This document shows, in pieces, positions 7,607 to 15,952 of a DNA stretch of 64,000 nucleotides. This DNA is from Microbacterium indicum DSM 19969. GTDB lineage: Bacteria > Actinomycetota > Actinomycetes > Actinomycetales > Microbacteriaceae. Below the pieces are notes generated by a model. That model ran no database searches and had not been told where the DNA came from. It was given only the letters and a program-made list of their open reading frames with translations. A program made the translations under genes and the position numbers. The stretch lies in assembly GCF_000422385.1 (NCBI RefSeq), contig NZ_AULR01000003.1, positions 1-64,000 on the forward strand, in the 5' to 3' direction. The first letter of the stretch is position 1. Every line of letters begins with the position of its first letter.

Positions 7607-9405
7607 TGGGCCTCATGCAGGCGGGGCCCGGGTCCCCCGGATCGGTTCCCCTGCCTCCCGTCGCACCGGGCACGGCCTTCCTGGCCGACGCGCCGTTCAC
7701 GTCCGAACAGCGCGCGTGGCTCAGCGGCTTCTTCGCCGGCCTCGCGGCCGGGCGGGGAAGCGGGGGCGAGGCGCCGGCGGCGACCCTCACGGTCAACGTC
7801 CTCTACGGGACCCAGACGGGCAACTCCGAGGAGCTCGCGGGCCAGCTGTCGGCGGCCCTCCGCGGGCGCGGCCTCGGCGCCGTGACCGCCGAGCTCGACT
7901 CCGTGGGAGTCGGGGACCTCGCGGCGATGTCGCACGTGCTCGTCATCACCTCGACGTACGGCGAGGGCGAGATGCCCGACGGGGCGGAGCTGTTCTGGGG
8001 CGAGCTCTCGGCCGAGACCGCCCCGCGGCTCGAGGGCACCCGGTTCTCCGTCCTCGCGCTGGGCGACAGCGGGTACGACGACTTCTGCCAGGCCGGGAAG
8101 CTCATCGACCTGCGCCTCGAGCAGCTCGGCGCGACGCGGATCGCGCCCCGCGCCGACTGCGACGTCGATTTCGAGGAACCCGCCGCCGTGTGGACAGAGG
8201 GGGTCGTCGCGATCCTCGCGGCCGAGGCGCCGGCCGGAGCCGCGGCACCCGTGCCCGACTCGGCACCCGCGCCGCAGCGGGCGCGCTCGCCGTGGAACCG
8301 CAGGACGCCCTATGCCTCGCGCCTCGCCGAGAACCGCGTGCTCTCGGCGCCGGGGAGCTCCAAGGAGATCAGGCACCTCGAGTTCGAGCTGGGCGACAGC
8401 GGCATCACGTACGCGGCGGGCGACGCGCTCGCGGTCGTGCCCGAGAACGACCCTGCCCTCGTCGCGGCGACGCTCGATCGGCTCGGGCTGCGCGACGGCG
8501 ATGAGTCCGACGGCCGGTCGCTCGGCGAGCGGATGACGCACGACTGGGAGATCCGGACCCCGTCGAAGGACCTCATTGCGGCGCTCGCCGAGCGCGACCC
8601 CGAGGGCGAAACGGCGCAGATGGTGCGCCGAGACGACCGCGAGGCGATGGACTCCTGGCTGTGGGGGCGCGACGTGCTCGACCTGCTCGAGGCGAGCCCC
8701 GGCGTGCGCTTCGACCCCGAGGAGCTCTCATCCCTCCTCCGTCCGCTCCAGGCGCGCCAGTACTCGATCTCGTCGAGCCCGCTCGCGAGCCCCGACCGGA
8801 TCCACCTGACGATCGCGTCGGTGCGGTACGGGCGGCCGGGGTCCGAGCGGGCGCGCGGCGGGGTGTGCTCGACGCACCTGGCCGACCGGCTCGCGTCGGG
8901 CGCCGCCGTGGGGATCTACCCGCAGCCGAACGCGTCGTTCAGCGTCCCCGATGACGGGTCCGTGCCCGTCGTCATGATCGGGCCGGGGACGGGGATCGCC
9001 CCCTTCCGCGGCTTCCTGCATGAGCGCGCGGAGAGCGGCGCCACGGGCGGCAGCTGGCTGTTCTTCGGCGACCAGCACCGGAGCACGGACTTCATCTACG
9101 AGGACGAGCTGACCGCGTTCTCCGAGCGCGGGGTGCTGACCCGGCTCGACCTCGCGTTCTCGCGCGACCAGGCCGAGAAGGTCTACGTGCAGACCCGCAT
9201 GCGCGAGCGTGCGGGCGAGCTCTACGCGTGGCTCGAGGAGGGCGCCCGCGTGTACGTGTGCGGCGACGCCTCCCGCATGGCGAAGGACGTCGACAGGGCC
9301 CTCCTCGACGTCATCGCGTCGCAGCGCGGGCGCGGCGCCGACGATGCGGCCGAATACGTCGCGGAGATGAAGCGGGACAAGCGCTACGTCAGGGACGTGT
9401 ACTGA
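7606..9405 (+). CDS. CysJ/P450-reductase-type diflavin NADPH oxidoreductase
   Basis: A protein of 599 aa that passes electrons from NADPH through FAD to FMN and on to a partner. A flavodoxin-like FMN domain (YGTQTGN near 65; STYGEGEMPD) is followed by an Ala/Pro linker, a FAD domain (RQYSISSSP near 385) and an NADPH domain (GPGTGIAPFRGFL near 457; VYVCGDASRMAKDV near 548). It ends in the KRYVRDVY tail typical of sulfite reductase flavoproteins. No CysI haemoprotein is nearby. Instead the gene overlaps the GOGAT-like gene by 1 bp and the HemS-like gene by 1 bp, so its partner is probably one of those. The first 55 residues are poorly conserved and another ATG lies at 7615. Flavin-only electron supply needs no iron, which suits the iron box. 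Confidence 0.9.
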   Translation: MGLMQAGPGSPGSVPLPPVAPGTAFLADAPFTSEQRAWLSGFFAGLAAGRGSGGEAPAATLTVNVLYGTQTGNSEELAGQLSAALRGRGLGAVTAELDSVGVGDLAAMSHVLVITSTYGEGEMPDGAELFWGELSAETAPRLEGTRFSVLALGDSGYDDFCQAGKLIDLRLEQLGATRIAPRADCDVDFEEPAAVWTEGVVAILAAEAPAGAAAPVPDSAPAPQRARSPWNRRTPYASRLAENRVLSAPGSSKEIRHLEFELGDSGITYAAGDALAVVPENDPALVAATLDRLGLRDGDESDGRSLGERMTHDWEIRTPSKDLIAALAERDPEGETAQMVRRDDREAMDSWLWGRDVLDLLEASPGVRFDPEELSSLLRPLQARQYSISSSPLASPDRIHLTIASVRYGRPGSERARGGVCSTHLADRLASGAAVGIYPQPNASFSVPDDGSVPVVMIGPGTGIAPFRGFLHERAESGATGGSWLFFGDQHRSTDFIYEDELTAFSERGVLTRLDLAFSRDQAEKVYVQTRMRERAGELYAWLEEGARVYVCGDASRMAKDVDRALLDVIASQRGRGADDAAEYVAEMKRDKRYVRDVY

Positions 9406-10334
9406 TGTCGGCGGGCTGTGACGCGTGCGGCCACGGCGGCTGCGCCGGCGACGTGCGCATCGTGGATCTGCCCGCGCGCGACGTGCTGCGGCTCCTGCCG
9501 ATGCTCGACACGGCCCTGGCCGTGACGGGCGGACCGGGTGCGGTCGTCGCGCAGTCCGGGCCGTACGCCGAACCCTCGGCGCAGGGGACGGCCCTCGCGG
9601 TCGACCCGTACGCCGTCGTCCTGCGCGTCGCTCCCGACCGGCTCTCGCCCTACGTCTTCGCGCGCCCCGACGGCGAGTGCGTCCTGCAGCTGCGCACTCG
9701 GGGCGGACACGTCGCTCACCGCGTACGCGGGATGTCCGACGCCGACCGGCTGATCCTCGCCGGCCTCGCCCGCACCGACGGCGGGGATCCCGTGTGCATG
9801 CCGGACGGGGCGGGCGACCCGTTCCCGGACGTCCCCGGACTGGTGGATCCGGCCCCCGCGGCATGGCAGGAGGGCGATCAGCTCGCGCAGCTCGATGCGA
9901 TCCTCGCCGACGGCGGCGTGCTGCGGTGGAACCAGATCGCCGACTGTCCCGAGGTCGCGGTGCGCTCCGCCGACGCGGGAGTGCTCCCCGCGCTGTTCGA
10001 GCACCTGTGCGCGACCGAGCTGCCCCTCGGGGCGGCGGTGTTCGGCGAGGCGGCCGCGCAGCTCGCGTCGGGGCGCGTGCACCTCGTCACGTCCTCCGGC
10101 GAGGGCCGGCTCGCCGTCGTGCTGGGCCAGAGCACGCTCGACGTCGACCTGCACGCCGTGCACGAGTGCCTGCTCGTGCGGTCCCACGGCCCGCACGGGC
10201 TGACCTCGGCGCTCGAGCTCTACGACCCGGACGGCAGGGCGATCGTCCTGCTGACGCAGTTCGGCATCGTCGGCGAGGCCACCCACGGCGCGTGGGAGGA
10301 CCTCACCGCCTCGCTGCCCGTCGCGAGCTGGTAG
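9405..10334 (+). CDS. HemS/ChuX-like haem utilisation protein
   Basis: A protein of 309 aa. The C-terminal half has the HemS-type pattern HECLLVRSHGPHGLTS followed by ALELYDPDGRAIVLL and a final AWEDLTASLP. The N-terminal half (residues about 17-125) looks like a weaker copy, as expected for the two-repeat HemS/ChuS fold. HemS/ChuX proteins bind haem in the cytoplasm and carry or degrade it, often with an NAD(P)H reductase as electron donor. The diflavin reductase directly upstream (1-bp overlap) could be that donor. The first 15 residues carry an unusual GCDACGHGGC motif that could bind a metal. The gene is last in the iron-box operon and ends 10 bp from the convergent mevalonate operon. The family call is by pattern, not by alignment. 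Confidence 0.65.
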   Translation: MSAGCDACGHGGCAGDVRIVDLPARDVLRLLPMLDTALAVTGGPGAVVAQSGPYAEPSAQGTALAVDPYAVVLRVAPDRLSPYVFARPDGECVLQLRTRGGHVAHRVRGMSDADRLILAGLARTDGGDPVCMPDGAGDPFPDVPGLVDPAPAAWQEGDQLAQLDAILADGGVLRWNQIADCPEVAVRSADAGVLPALFEHLCATELPLGAAVFGEAAAQLASGRVHLVTSSGEGRLAVVLGQSTLDVDLHAVHECLLVRSHGPHGLTSALELYDPDGRAIVLLTQFGIVGEATHGAWEDLTASLPVASW

Positions 10335-10344
10335 CGAGGCGCCG

Positions 10345-11523
10345 TCAGCGTCGGAGCAGGACGGCGTCGCCCTGCCCTCCCCCGCCGCAGAGCGCCGCCG
10401 CCCCGATGCCGCCGCCGCGGCGGGCGAGCTCGTGCGCGAGGTGCACGACGAGGCGCACGCCGCTCGCTCCGATGGGGTGGCCCAGCGCGATCCCGCCCCC
10501 GTGCACGTTGACGTCGTCGGGATCGACTCCCAGAAGGGCCTGCGAACGGGCGACGACGGCGGCGAAGGCCTCGTTGATCTCGAGCAGGTCGAGGTCGCCC
10601 GGCGTGATGCCCTCCCGCACGCAGGCGGCCTCGACGGCCCGGGCGGGCCTGTCGTGCAGGGCGGTGTCGGGCCCGGCGATCTGCGCGTGCGCACCGAGCG
10701 CCGCGAGCACGGTCCAGCCCTCGGACTCGGCGCGGTCGCGCGTCGTCAGGACGACGGCCGCGGCGCCGTCCGAGAGCTGCGAGGCGTTGCCCGCGGTGAT
10801 CGACCCGCCCGTCGCGAAAGCGGGGCGCAGGCCTGCGAGCCGCTTGGCGGAGGCGTCGGGGCGGATCCCCTCGTCGCCCGTGACGGTGCCGTGCCGGGGC
10901 GCGTCGACGGGCGTGATCTCGGCGTCGAAGACCCCGTCCTCGGCCGCGCGCGCGGCGAGGCGGTGCGAGCGCAGCGCGATGGCGTCCTGCTCCTCGCGTG
11001 TGATGCCCAGAGCGGCGTTGTCGCGCTCGACGAGCGCGCCCATGCTCTCGTGCCCGAAGGCGTCGGTCAGGCCGTCGTGGGCCGCGTGGTCGACGGCCAC
11101 GGCGTCGCCGTATCGCCAGCCGGCGCGGGATCCGGGCAGCAGGTGGGGAGCCCGCGACATCGACTCCATGCCCGCGGCGACGACGACCTCGGCCTCGCCG
11201 AGCCGGATCCTCCGGGCGGCGTCGATGATCGCGGCGGTTCCCGAGAGGCACACGGCGTTGACCGTGGCGGCGGGCGCCGACCAGCCGATGCCCGCGGCGA
11301 TCGCCGCCTGCCGCGCCGGGTTCTGCCCCGATCCGGCCTGCAGCACGTTGCCCGCGAGCACGGCGTCGACGGCGGAGGCGGACACGCCGCCCTGCGCGAG
11401 GGCGCCGCGGATCGCGGCGGCGCCGAGGTCGACGGCGGAGAGGGATGCGAGGGCGCCGCCGATGCGGCCCTGGGGCGTGCGGGAGGCCGCGACGACGACG
11501 ACCTCGGGGTGCGCGGCGCTCAC
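10345..11523 (-). CDS. Acetyl-CoA C-acetyltransferase (thiolase)
   Basis: A protein of 392 aa that condenses two acetyl-CoA to acetoacetyl-CoA, the first step of the mevalonate pathway. It has the nucleophile loop NAVCLSGTAA (Cys near 87), the ALGHPIGASG motif with NVHGGG before it, and the C-terminal CGGGGQGDA active-site loop, so all catalytic elements are present. GTG at 11523 overlaps the upstream HMG-CoA synthase stop by 4 bp (GTGA), indicating translational coupling. It is the last of seven mevalonate genes although it acts first. Confidence 0.92.
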   Translation of the reverse strand: MSAAHPEVVVVAASRTPQGRIGGALASLSAVDLGAAAIRGALAQGGVSASAVDAVLAGNVLQAGSGQNPARQAAIAAGIGWSAPAATVNAVCLSGTAAIIDAARRIRLGEAEVVVAAGMESMSRAPHLLPGSRAGWRYGDAVAVDHAAHDGLTDAFGHESMGALVERDNAALGITREEQDAIALRSHRLAARAAEDGVFDAEITPVDAPRHGTVTGDEGIRPDASAKRLAGLRPAFATGGSITAGNASQLSDGAAAVVLTTRDRAESEGWTVLAALGAHAQIAGPDTALHDRPARAVEAACVREGITPGDLDLLEINEAFAAVVARSQALLGVDPDDVNVHGGGIALGHPIGASGVRLVVHLAHELARRGGGIGAAALCGGGGQGDAVLLRR

Positions 11524-12671
11524 GCCGTCGCCTCGTACACGCGCGCCCGCCCGCGCACCCCCGCGAAGCGGAACGGCGCCGTCGTGACACGGGGCGTCTC
11601 CGCGTCGTCGGAGCGCGCGCCCGACGACGCGTGGAGCGCGCGATAGGCGTCGAGGTCGAGGGGCGCCCTCGCGTCGAGGTCCATCCCGCCGGCCGCCCGC
11701 ATCGCGTCGGCGTATCCCGGGCGCACGACGCCCGTGAAGAACTCGCTGACGCTGCCGGATCCGTAGCTGAACAGGCCGATCCGCTTCCCGGCGAGCGAGT
11801 CGTCGCGGCGCAGCAGCGAGCAGAGGCCCAGGTAGAGCGACGCCGTGTACGAGTTCCCGATCTGCCTGTTGTCGGCGAGCCCGTCCTCGATGAGGTCGGC
11901 GCCGATCCCCGCGCCGGTGTGCTCGGCGAGCCGCGCGTGCGCCTTGCGCGCCATCTTCGTGTACGGCTGGTGGTGCACGAAGCGGTCGATCCGCGACACG
12001 TCGGCCCCGCCGCGGGCGCGGAAGTCGTCCCACGCGCTCGTGAGGGCGTCGAGGTAGGCGTCGACCGAGAGGCGGCCGTCGACGACGGGGACGTCGCGGT
12101 CGTTGGGGCGCCAGAAGTCGTCGACGTCTGCGGTGCTGAGGCCCGAGACCGGCTCGATCTCGACGAGCGCGGGATCGGCCGACACGAGCATCGCGACGGC
12201 CCCCGCCCCCTGCGTCGGCTCTCCCGGCGAGTCGAGGGCATAGCGGGCGACGTCGGACGCGATCACGAGCACCCGGTCGTCGGGGTTCCGGGCGACGAGC
12301 CCGATCGCGGTCTGCAGCGCCGCCGTGCCGCCGTAACAGGCCTGCTTGAGCTCGGCCGTGCGGACCTGGGGAGGCAGCCCCAGCAGCCGGTGCGCGTAGA
12401 CGCCGGCCGCCTTCGACTGGTCGACGCCCGACTCCGTCGCGAACAGCAGGGCGCGGATCCCGTCGGTCCCCGTGCGGCGCAGGAGGGCGGCGGCGGCGGA
12501 CGCGCCCATCGTGACCGCGTCCTCGTCCGGGGCGGGCACGCTCATGCGGTCCTGACCCAGCCCCAGCCGGTACTTGGCGGGGTCGACGTCGCGGTGCGCC
12601 GCGAGGAGGTCGAGGTCGAGGACGTGATGGGCGGTCGCCGCATGGATGTCGTGGATGCCGATGGCGCTCAC
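11520..12671 (-). CDS. mvaS: Hydroxymethylglutaryl-CoA synthase
   Basis: A protein of 383 aa, the usual bacterial length. It adds acetyl-CoA to acetoacetyl-CoA to give HMG-CoA. The catalytic Cys is in ELKQACYGGTAAL, His is in VHHQPYTKM, and the substrate motif GNSYTASLYLGL follows. GTG at 12671 overlaps the HMG-CoA reductase stop by 4 bp. It sits in the middle of the mevalonate operon, so expression should follow the iron-box promoter upstream of the mevalonate kinase gene. Confidence 0.93.
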   Translation of the reverse strand: MSAIGIHDIHAATAHHVLDLDLLAAHRDVDPAKYRLGLGQDRMSVPAPDEDAVTMGASAAAALLRRTGTDGIRALLFATESGVDQSKAAGVYAHRLLGLPPQVRTAELKQACYGGTAALQTAIGLVARNPDDRVLVIASDVARYALDSPGEPTQGAGAVAMLVSADPALVEIEPVSGLSTADVDDFWRPNDRDVPVVDGRLSVDAYLDALTSAWDDFRARGGADVSRIDRFVHHQPYTKMARKAHARLAEHTGAGIGADLIEDGLADNRQIGNSYTASLYLGLCSLLRRDDSLAGKRIGLFSYGSGSVSEFFTGVVRPGYADAMRAAGGMDLDARAPLDLDAYRALHASSGARSDDAETPRVTTAPFRFAGVRGRARVYEATA

Positions 12672-13783
12672 GCGCGACCTCCTTCTTCGCCCGTCGCGGC
12701 GACCCCGCCGCGCTCGAGCAGGTGGTGCGAGCTCATGAGCTCGCCGGGGTTGGTCTGGGCCGCGAGCAGCGAGAGCTCGCCGCACAGCACCGTCGCGGCG
12801 GTGAGGCCCGCGAGCCGGCGGGCGTCGGCCCCCGGCTCGGCGCCCGTGCGGCACCCCATGCGCTCAAGCGCCTCGTCGACGTGCGGCAGGTGCTTGCCGT
12901 TGCCGACCGTGCCGACGACGAGGTGGGGGAGGGTGCACGAGAAGTAGAGGCCGTCCGGCCGGGCCTCGGCGTACGTGATGCCCTGGGATCCCTCGACGAT
13001 GTTCGCCGCGTCCTGCCCCGTCGCGAGGTAGATCGCGAGGAGCATGTTGGCGTAGTGCGCGTTCGCCGAGCGGATCGCGCCCGCGATCGTGCTGCCGACG
13101 AGGTTCTTGCGCACGACGAGGTCGGCGACCCGCTGCGCGTCCGTGCGCAGCTGCGCCGAGACGACCTCGTGCGGGATGAGGATGTCGGCCGTCGCGCGGC
13201 GGCCGCGGCCGAGCACGCCGTTCACGGCGGTGGCCTTCTTGTCGGAGCAGTAGTTGCCCGACACGGTTCCGTACTCGACGTCGAGGCCCCACGACAGGAC
13301 GCGCTCGAGCACGGCGTCGGCCGCCTGCGTGACCATGTTGTGCCCGCTCGCGTCGCCCGTCGCGAGGGCGAGGCGCAGGAACAGGAGGTTGCCGACGACC
13401 TCGTCGTGCGCGTCGATGAGGCGGGCGAAGCGGCTCTGCGCCGCGATCGCCTCCCGCAGCTCGCCGAGGCGGGCGTGGATGACGCGGGCCGCGCGGTGCG
13501 CCGACTCGGCGTCCGGCGCGACGAGGAGCACCGACCGGGTCATCCGCTCGTCGGCGATGCTCACGCGGATCCCGCCCGGGACGAGGCGCGAGACGCGCGC
13601 CCCGCGCCCGACCGACGGCCACAGCGGCGTCTCGTAGGTCGCGAGGGGGACCGACACCTCGGTGGGGTCGGCCGGCGCGGGGGATCCCACGGGGGAGAAG
13701 GCGTCGCCGCCGACGCGGATCGGGCCCACCCAGCTCGTCGGGATCAGGGTGCCGGGGTGACCGTGCTCGGTCGTCGTGCTCAA
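12668..13783 (-). CDS. mvaA: Hydroxymethylglutaryl-CoA reductase
   Basis: A soluble protein of 371 aa with no membrane anchor. It reduces HMG-CoA to mevalonate with NAD(P)H, the committed step. SGNYCSDKKATAVNG holds the catalytic Lys, GDASGHNMVTQAAD corresponds to the DAMGMN cofactor-binding region, and SSHHLLERGG holds the catalytic His. The wording of these motifs is closer to class I (eukaryote/Streptomyces type) than to class II. TTG at 13783 overlaps the isomerase stop (TTGA), which makes it the only coupled start that fits. The rare TTG may tune output of this flux-setting enzyme (inference). Confidence 0.92.
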   Translation of the reverse strand: MSTTTEHGHPGTLIPTSWVGPIRVGGDAFSPVGSPAPADPTEVSVPLATYETPLWPSVGRGARVSRLVPGGIRVSIADERMTRSVLLVAPDAESAHRAARVIHARLGELREAIAAQSRFARLIDAHDEVVGNLLFLRLALATGDASGHNMVTQAADAVLERVLSWGLDVEYGTVSGNYCSDKKATAVNGVLGRGRRATADILIPHEVVSAQLRTDAQRVADLVVRKNLVGSTIAGAIRSANAHYANMLLAIYLATGQDAANIVEGSQGITYAEARPDGLYFSCTLPHLVVGTVGNGKHLPHVDEALERMGCRTGAEPGADARRLAGLTAATVLCGELSLLAAQTNPGELMSSHHLLERGGVAATGEEGGRA

Positions 13784-14868
13784 CTGCGCTCTCCGTCTGT
13801 CTCGTCGCTTCGTCGGGTGAGGGCGCCCGCGTCGATTCCCCTCAGCTCGCAGAACTCGCGCACGCGGCCGCGCACGAGCAGGTCGGTCGCGGCGAGGCGC
13901 TCGGGCGACGGGGCGCCGAGGAGGGCGAGCAGCTCGGCGATCCTCTCGATCCAGCCGCCGATCATCGGCACGAGCGCATCCTCGCCCCCGTCGAGCGCGG
14001 CGCGCAGGAACGGGCCGGCGACGCCCGCGGCGCGCGCCCCCAGCGCGAGGGAGCGCACGACGTCGATGGGCCCGCGCACGCCGCCCGACGCGAGGAGCGC
14101 CGGGAAGGCGGGCGCGTCGAGCAGGCACGCGGCGGCCGACTGGCCGTAGCCCGCGAGCTCCTCGCGGCCCGCGCCGCGGCGGGATCCCTCGATGCGGGCG
14201 AAGTCCGTCCCGCCGGATCCGCCGACGTCGGCGATGCGGGCCCCCATGTCGCGCAGTGCCACGAGGGTGCGGCGGCTCAGGCCGAAGCCCACCTCCTTGA
14301 CCACGACGGGGACGGGGGAGGCCGCGATGACGACCTCGACACCCCGCGCCCACGACGAGAAGTCGCGTGATCCCTCGGGCATGACGGTCTCCTGGACCGC
14401 GTTCAGGTGCAGCTGCAGGCCGTCGGCCTCCAGCAGGTCGACGGCGCGGCGGGCGTCGTCGGGGGAGCGGCCCGCCCCGATGTTCGCGAGGACGAAGCCG
14501 CCGGGGTTCTCGTCGCGGATCACCCGGAAGCTCCGCGCGGCGGCGGGGTCGTCGAGGGCGATCGACGCGGATCCGGACCCCATCGGCACGCCCGTCTCGC
14601 GGGCCGCGATCGCGAGCGCGCGGTTGACGCGCTCGGCCGCGGGGCTCCCGCCCGTCATGCCGTTGACGAAGAGCGGGGCGGGCCACTCCCACCCGTCGAC
14701 CCGCACGCCGAGCCGCACGTCGCCGCGGTCGATGCCCGCGAGCGCGTGGTGGACGAACTCGACGTCGTCGAAGTCGTTGCGGGGGGAGGGCGCCTGCTGG
14801 GCGGCGAGGCGCAGGTGGTCGTCCTTGCGGGCCGCCGCAGGCGGGATCCCCGTGCCGTCAGATCCCAT
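13780..14868 (-). CDS. fni: Type 2 isopentenyl-diphosphate isomerase (FMN-dependent)
   Basis: A protein of 362 aa that interconverts IPP and DMAPP using reduced FMN. Motifs: RKDDHLRLA at the N-terminus, VNGMTGGS near 70, VKEVGFGLS near 195, VGGSGGTDFA near 218 and the phosphate-binding ASGGVRGP near 275. The type 2 enzyme is unrelated to the metal-dependent type 1 Idi. Its start overlaps the phosphomevalonate kinase gene by 11 bp and its stop overlaps the reductase start by 4 bp. Confidence 0.92.
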   Translation of the reverse strand: MGSDGTGIPPAAARKDDHLRLAAQQAPSPRNDFDDVEFVHHALAGIDRGDVRLGVRVDGWEWPAPLFVNGMTGGSPAAERVNRALAIAARETGVPMGSGSASIALDDPAAARSFRVIRDENPGGFVLANIGAGRSPDDARRAVDLLEADGLQLHLNAVQETVMPEGSRDFSSWARGVEVVIAASPVPVVVKEVGFGLSRRTLVALRDMGARIADVGGSGGTDFARIEGSRRGAGREELAGYGQSAAACLLDAPAFPALLASGGVRGPIDVVRSLALGARAAGVAGPFLRAALDGGEDALVPMIGGWIERIAELLALLGAPSPERLAATDLLVRGRVREFCELRGIDAGALTRRSDETDGERS

Positions 14869-15952
14869 CGACCTGTCCCTCCGCCGGGTGCACCGCGAGG
14901 CTCAGGCGCCGGATGTCGTGCGCCTCCCACGCGCGCAGGATCGCGCTCTCGGGCAGGTCGCGGGGGGCGAGCACGATGCCGCAGTCGCCCCCGCCGGCGC
15001 CGGACGGCTTGGCGGCCGCGCCGGCGTTCTCGGCGATGTCGCACAGCGTCGCGAGCTTCTCGGTCTCGATCGAGATGCCGCGCGTCTCGCCGAGGGTCTG
15101 CAGGAGGCGGCGCGCGCGGCGGATCACGCGGAGCGCGCCGGGGGCGTCGTTCTCCCGCAGTGCGTCGACGAGGGCGTCGACGCACACTCGGCTGTCCTCG
15201 ACGAAGGTGCCGTAGCGGCGCCCCGCGTCCTGCCCGTGCGGGCGGACCCGGTCGACGAGGTCCTCGGTCGACGCGGGCGACCCCGTCCACCCGACGACGA
15301 GCCGCAGGGCGTCGGGCGGGGGGAGGCGGGTGACGCTGCACCCCTCCCACGCCTCGGGGGAGGTCAGGGTCCGCGCGACGCCGTGCTCGTCGCCGTGCGC
15401 GCGCAGCGCGTCGCGGTCGGGCGCCGTGTAGCGGACCCACCCGCCGAATGTGCTCGCCGCGAGGTCGCCGCCCGACGCCGTCGGGGCCACCTGCACCGTC
15501 GCGAGGAGAGCGAGCTTGAACCGCTCGGCGCGGCTCAGGCCGAGCCGGTAGAACTCGTCGAGGGCCGCGATCGTCGCGACTGTGACGGCGGCCGAGGATC
15601 CGAGCCCGAACTTGCGCCCGTCGGCGTCGTCGAGCTCGCTCTCGATCCGCAGGTCGAAGTAGCGCGGGGCGAGGCCCAGCTCGAGGCGCAGCCGGTCGAC
15701 GGTCGCGATCGCCGCCATGACGTAGTCGTAGGGGTGGTGATCGAGGACGATCCTCGCGCCGCCCGGCTCGCGCGTCCACACGAGCGGCAGGCGGCCGTAC
15801 TCGCGTGAGTGGACGCGCCCCGCGCCCTCGCTGGCCGTCAGCCGCACCGTGAGGTACCGGTCGACCGCCACGAGCGCGGCGGGCTCGCCCGGCTCGACGA
15901 CGGCGTACTCGCCGGCGATGTAGAGCTTCCCCGGGGCGCGCGTCTCGATCAT
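14858..15952 (-). CDS. Phosphomevalonate kinase (GHMP family)
   Basis: A protein of 364 aa of the GHMP kinase superfamily that phosphorylates 5-phosphomevalonate. Motifs: APGKLYIAGEYAVVEPG at the N-terminus, the ATP loop GLGSSAAVTVA near 138, and KPSGAGGGDCGI near 320. The wording and length match the Streptococcus/Staphylococcus-type PMK rather than mevalonate kinase. The ATG overlaps the decarboxylase stop by 4 bp. Confidence 0.9.
   Translation of the reverse strand: MIETRAPGKLYIAGEYAVVEPGEPAALVAVDRYLTVRLTASEGAGRVHSREYGRLPLVWTREPGGARIVLDHHPYDYVMAAIATVDRLRLELGLAPRYFDLRIESELDDADGRKFGLGSSAAVTVATIAALDEFYRLGLSRAERFKLALLATVQVAPTASGGDLAASTFGGWVRYTAPDRDALRAHGDEHGVARTLTSPEAWEGCSVTRLPPPDALRLVVGWTGSPASTEDLVDRVRPHGQDAGRRYGTFVEDSRVCVDALVDALRENDAPGALRVIRRARRLLQTLGETRGISIETEKLATLCDIAENAGAAAKPSGAGGGDCGIVLAPRDLPESAILRAWEAHDIRRLSLAVHPAEGQVDGI

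Noticed and set aside
7606..9405. Sulfite reductase for sulfur assimilation
   Set aside because: The flavoprotein is CysJ-like, but no CysI haemoprotein or other cys gene is nearby; the partners are the GOGAT-like and HemS-like proteins.
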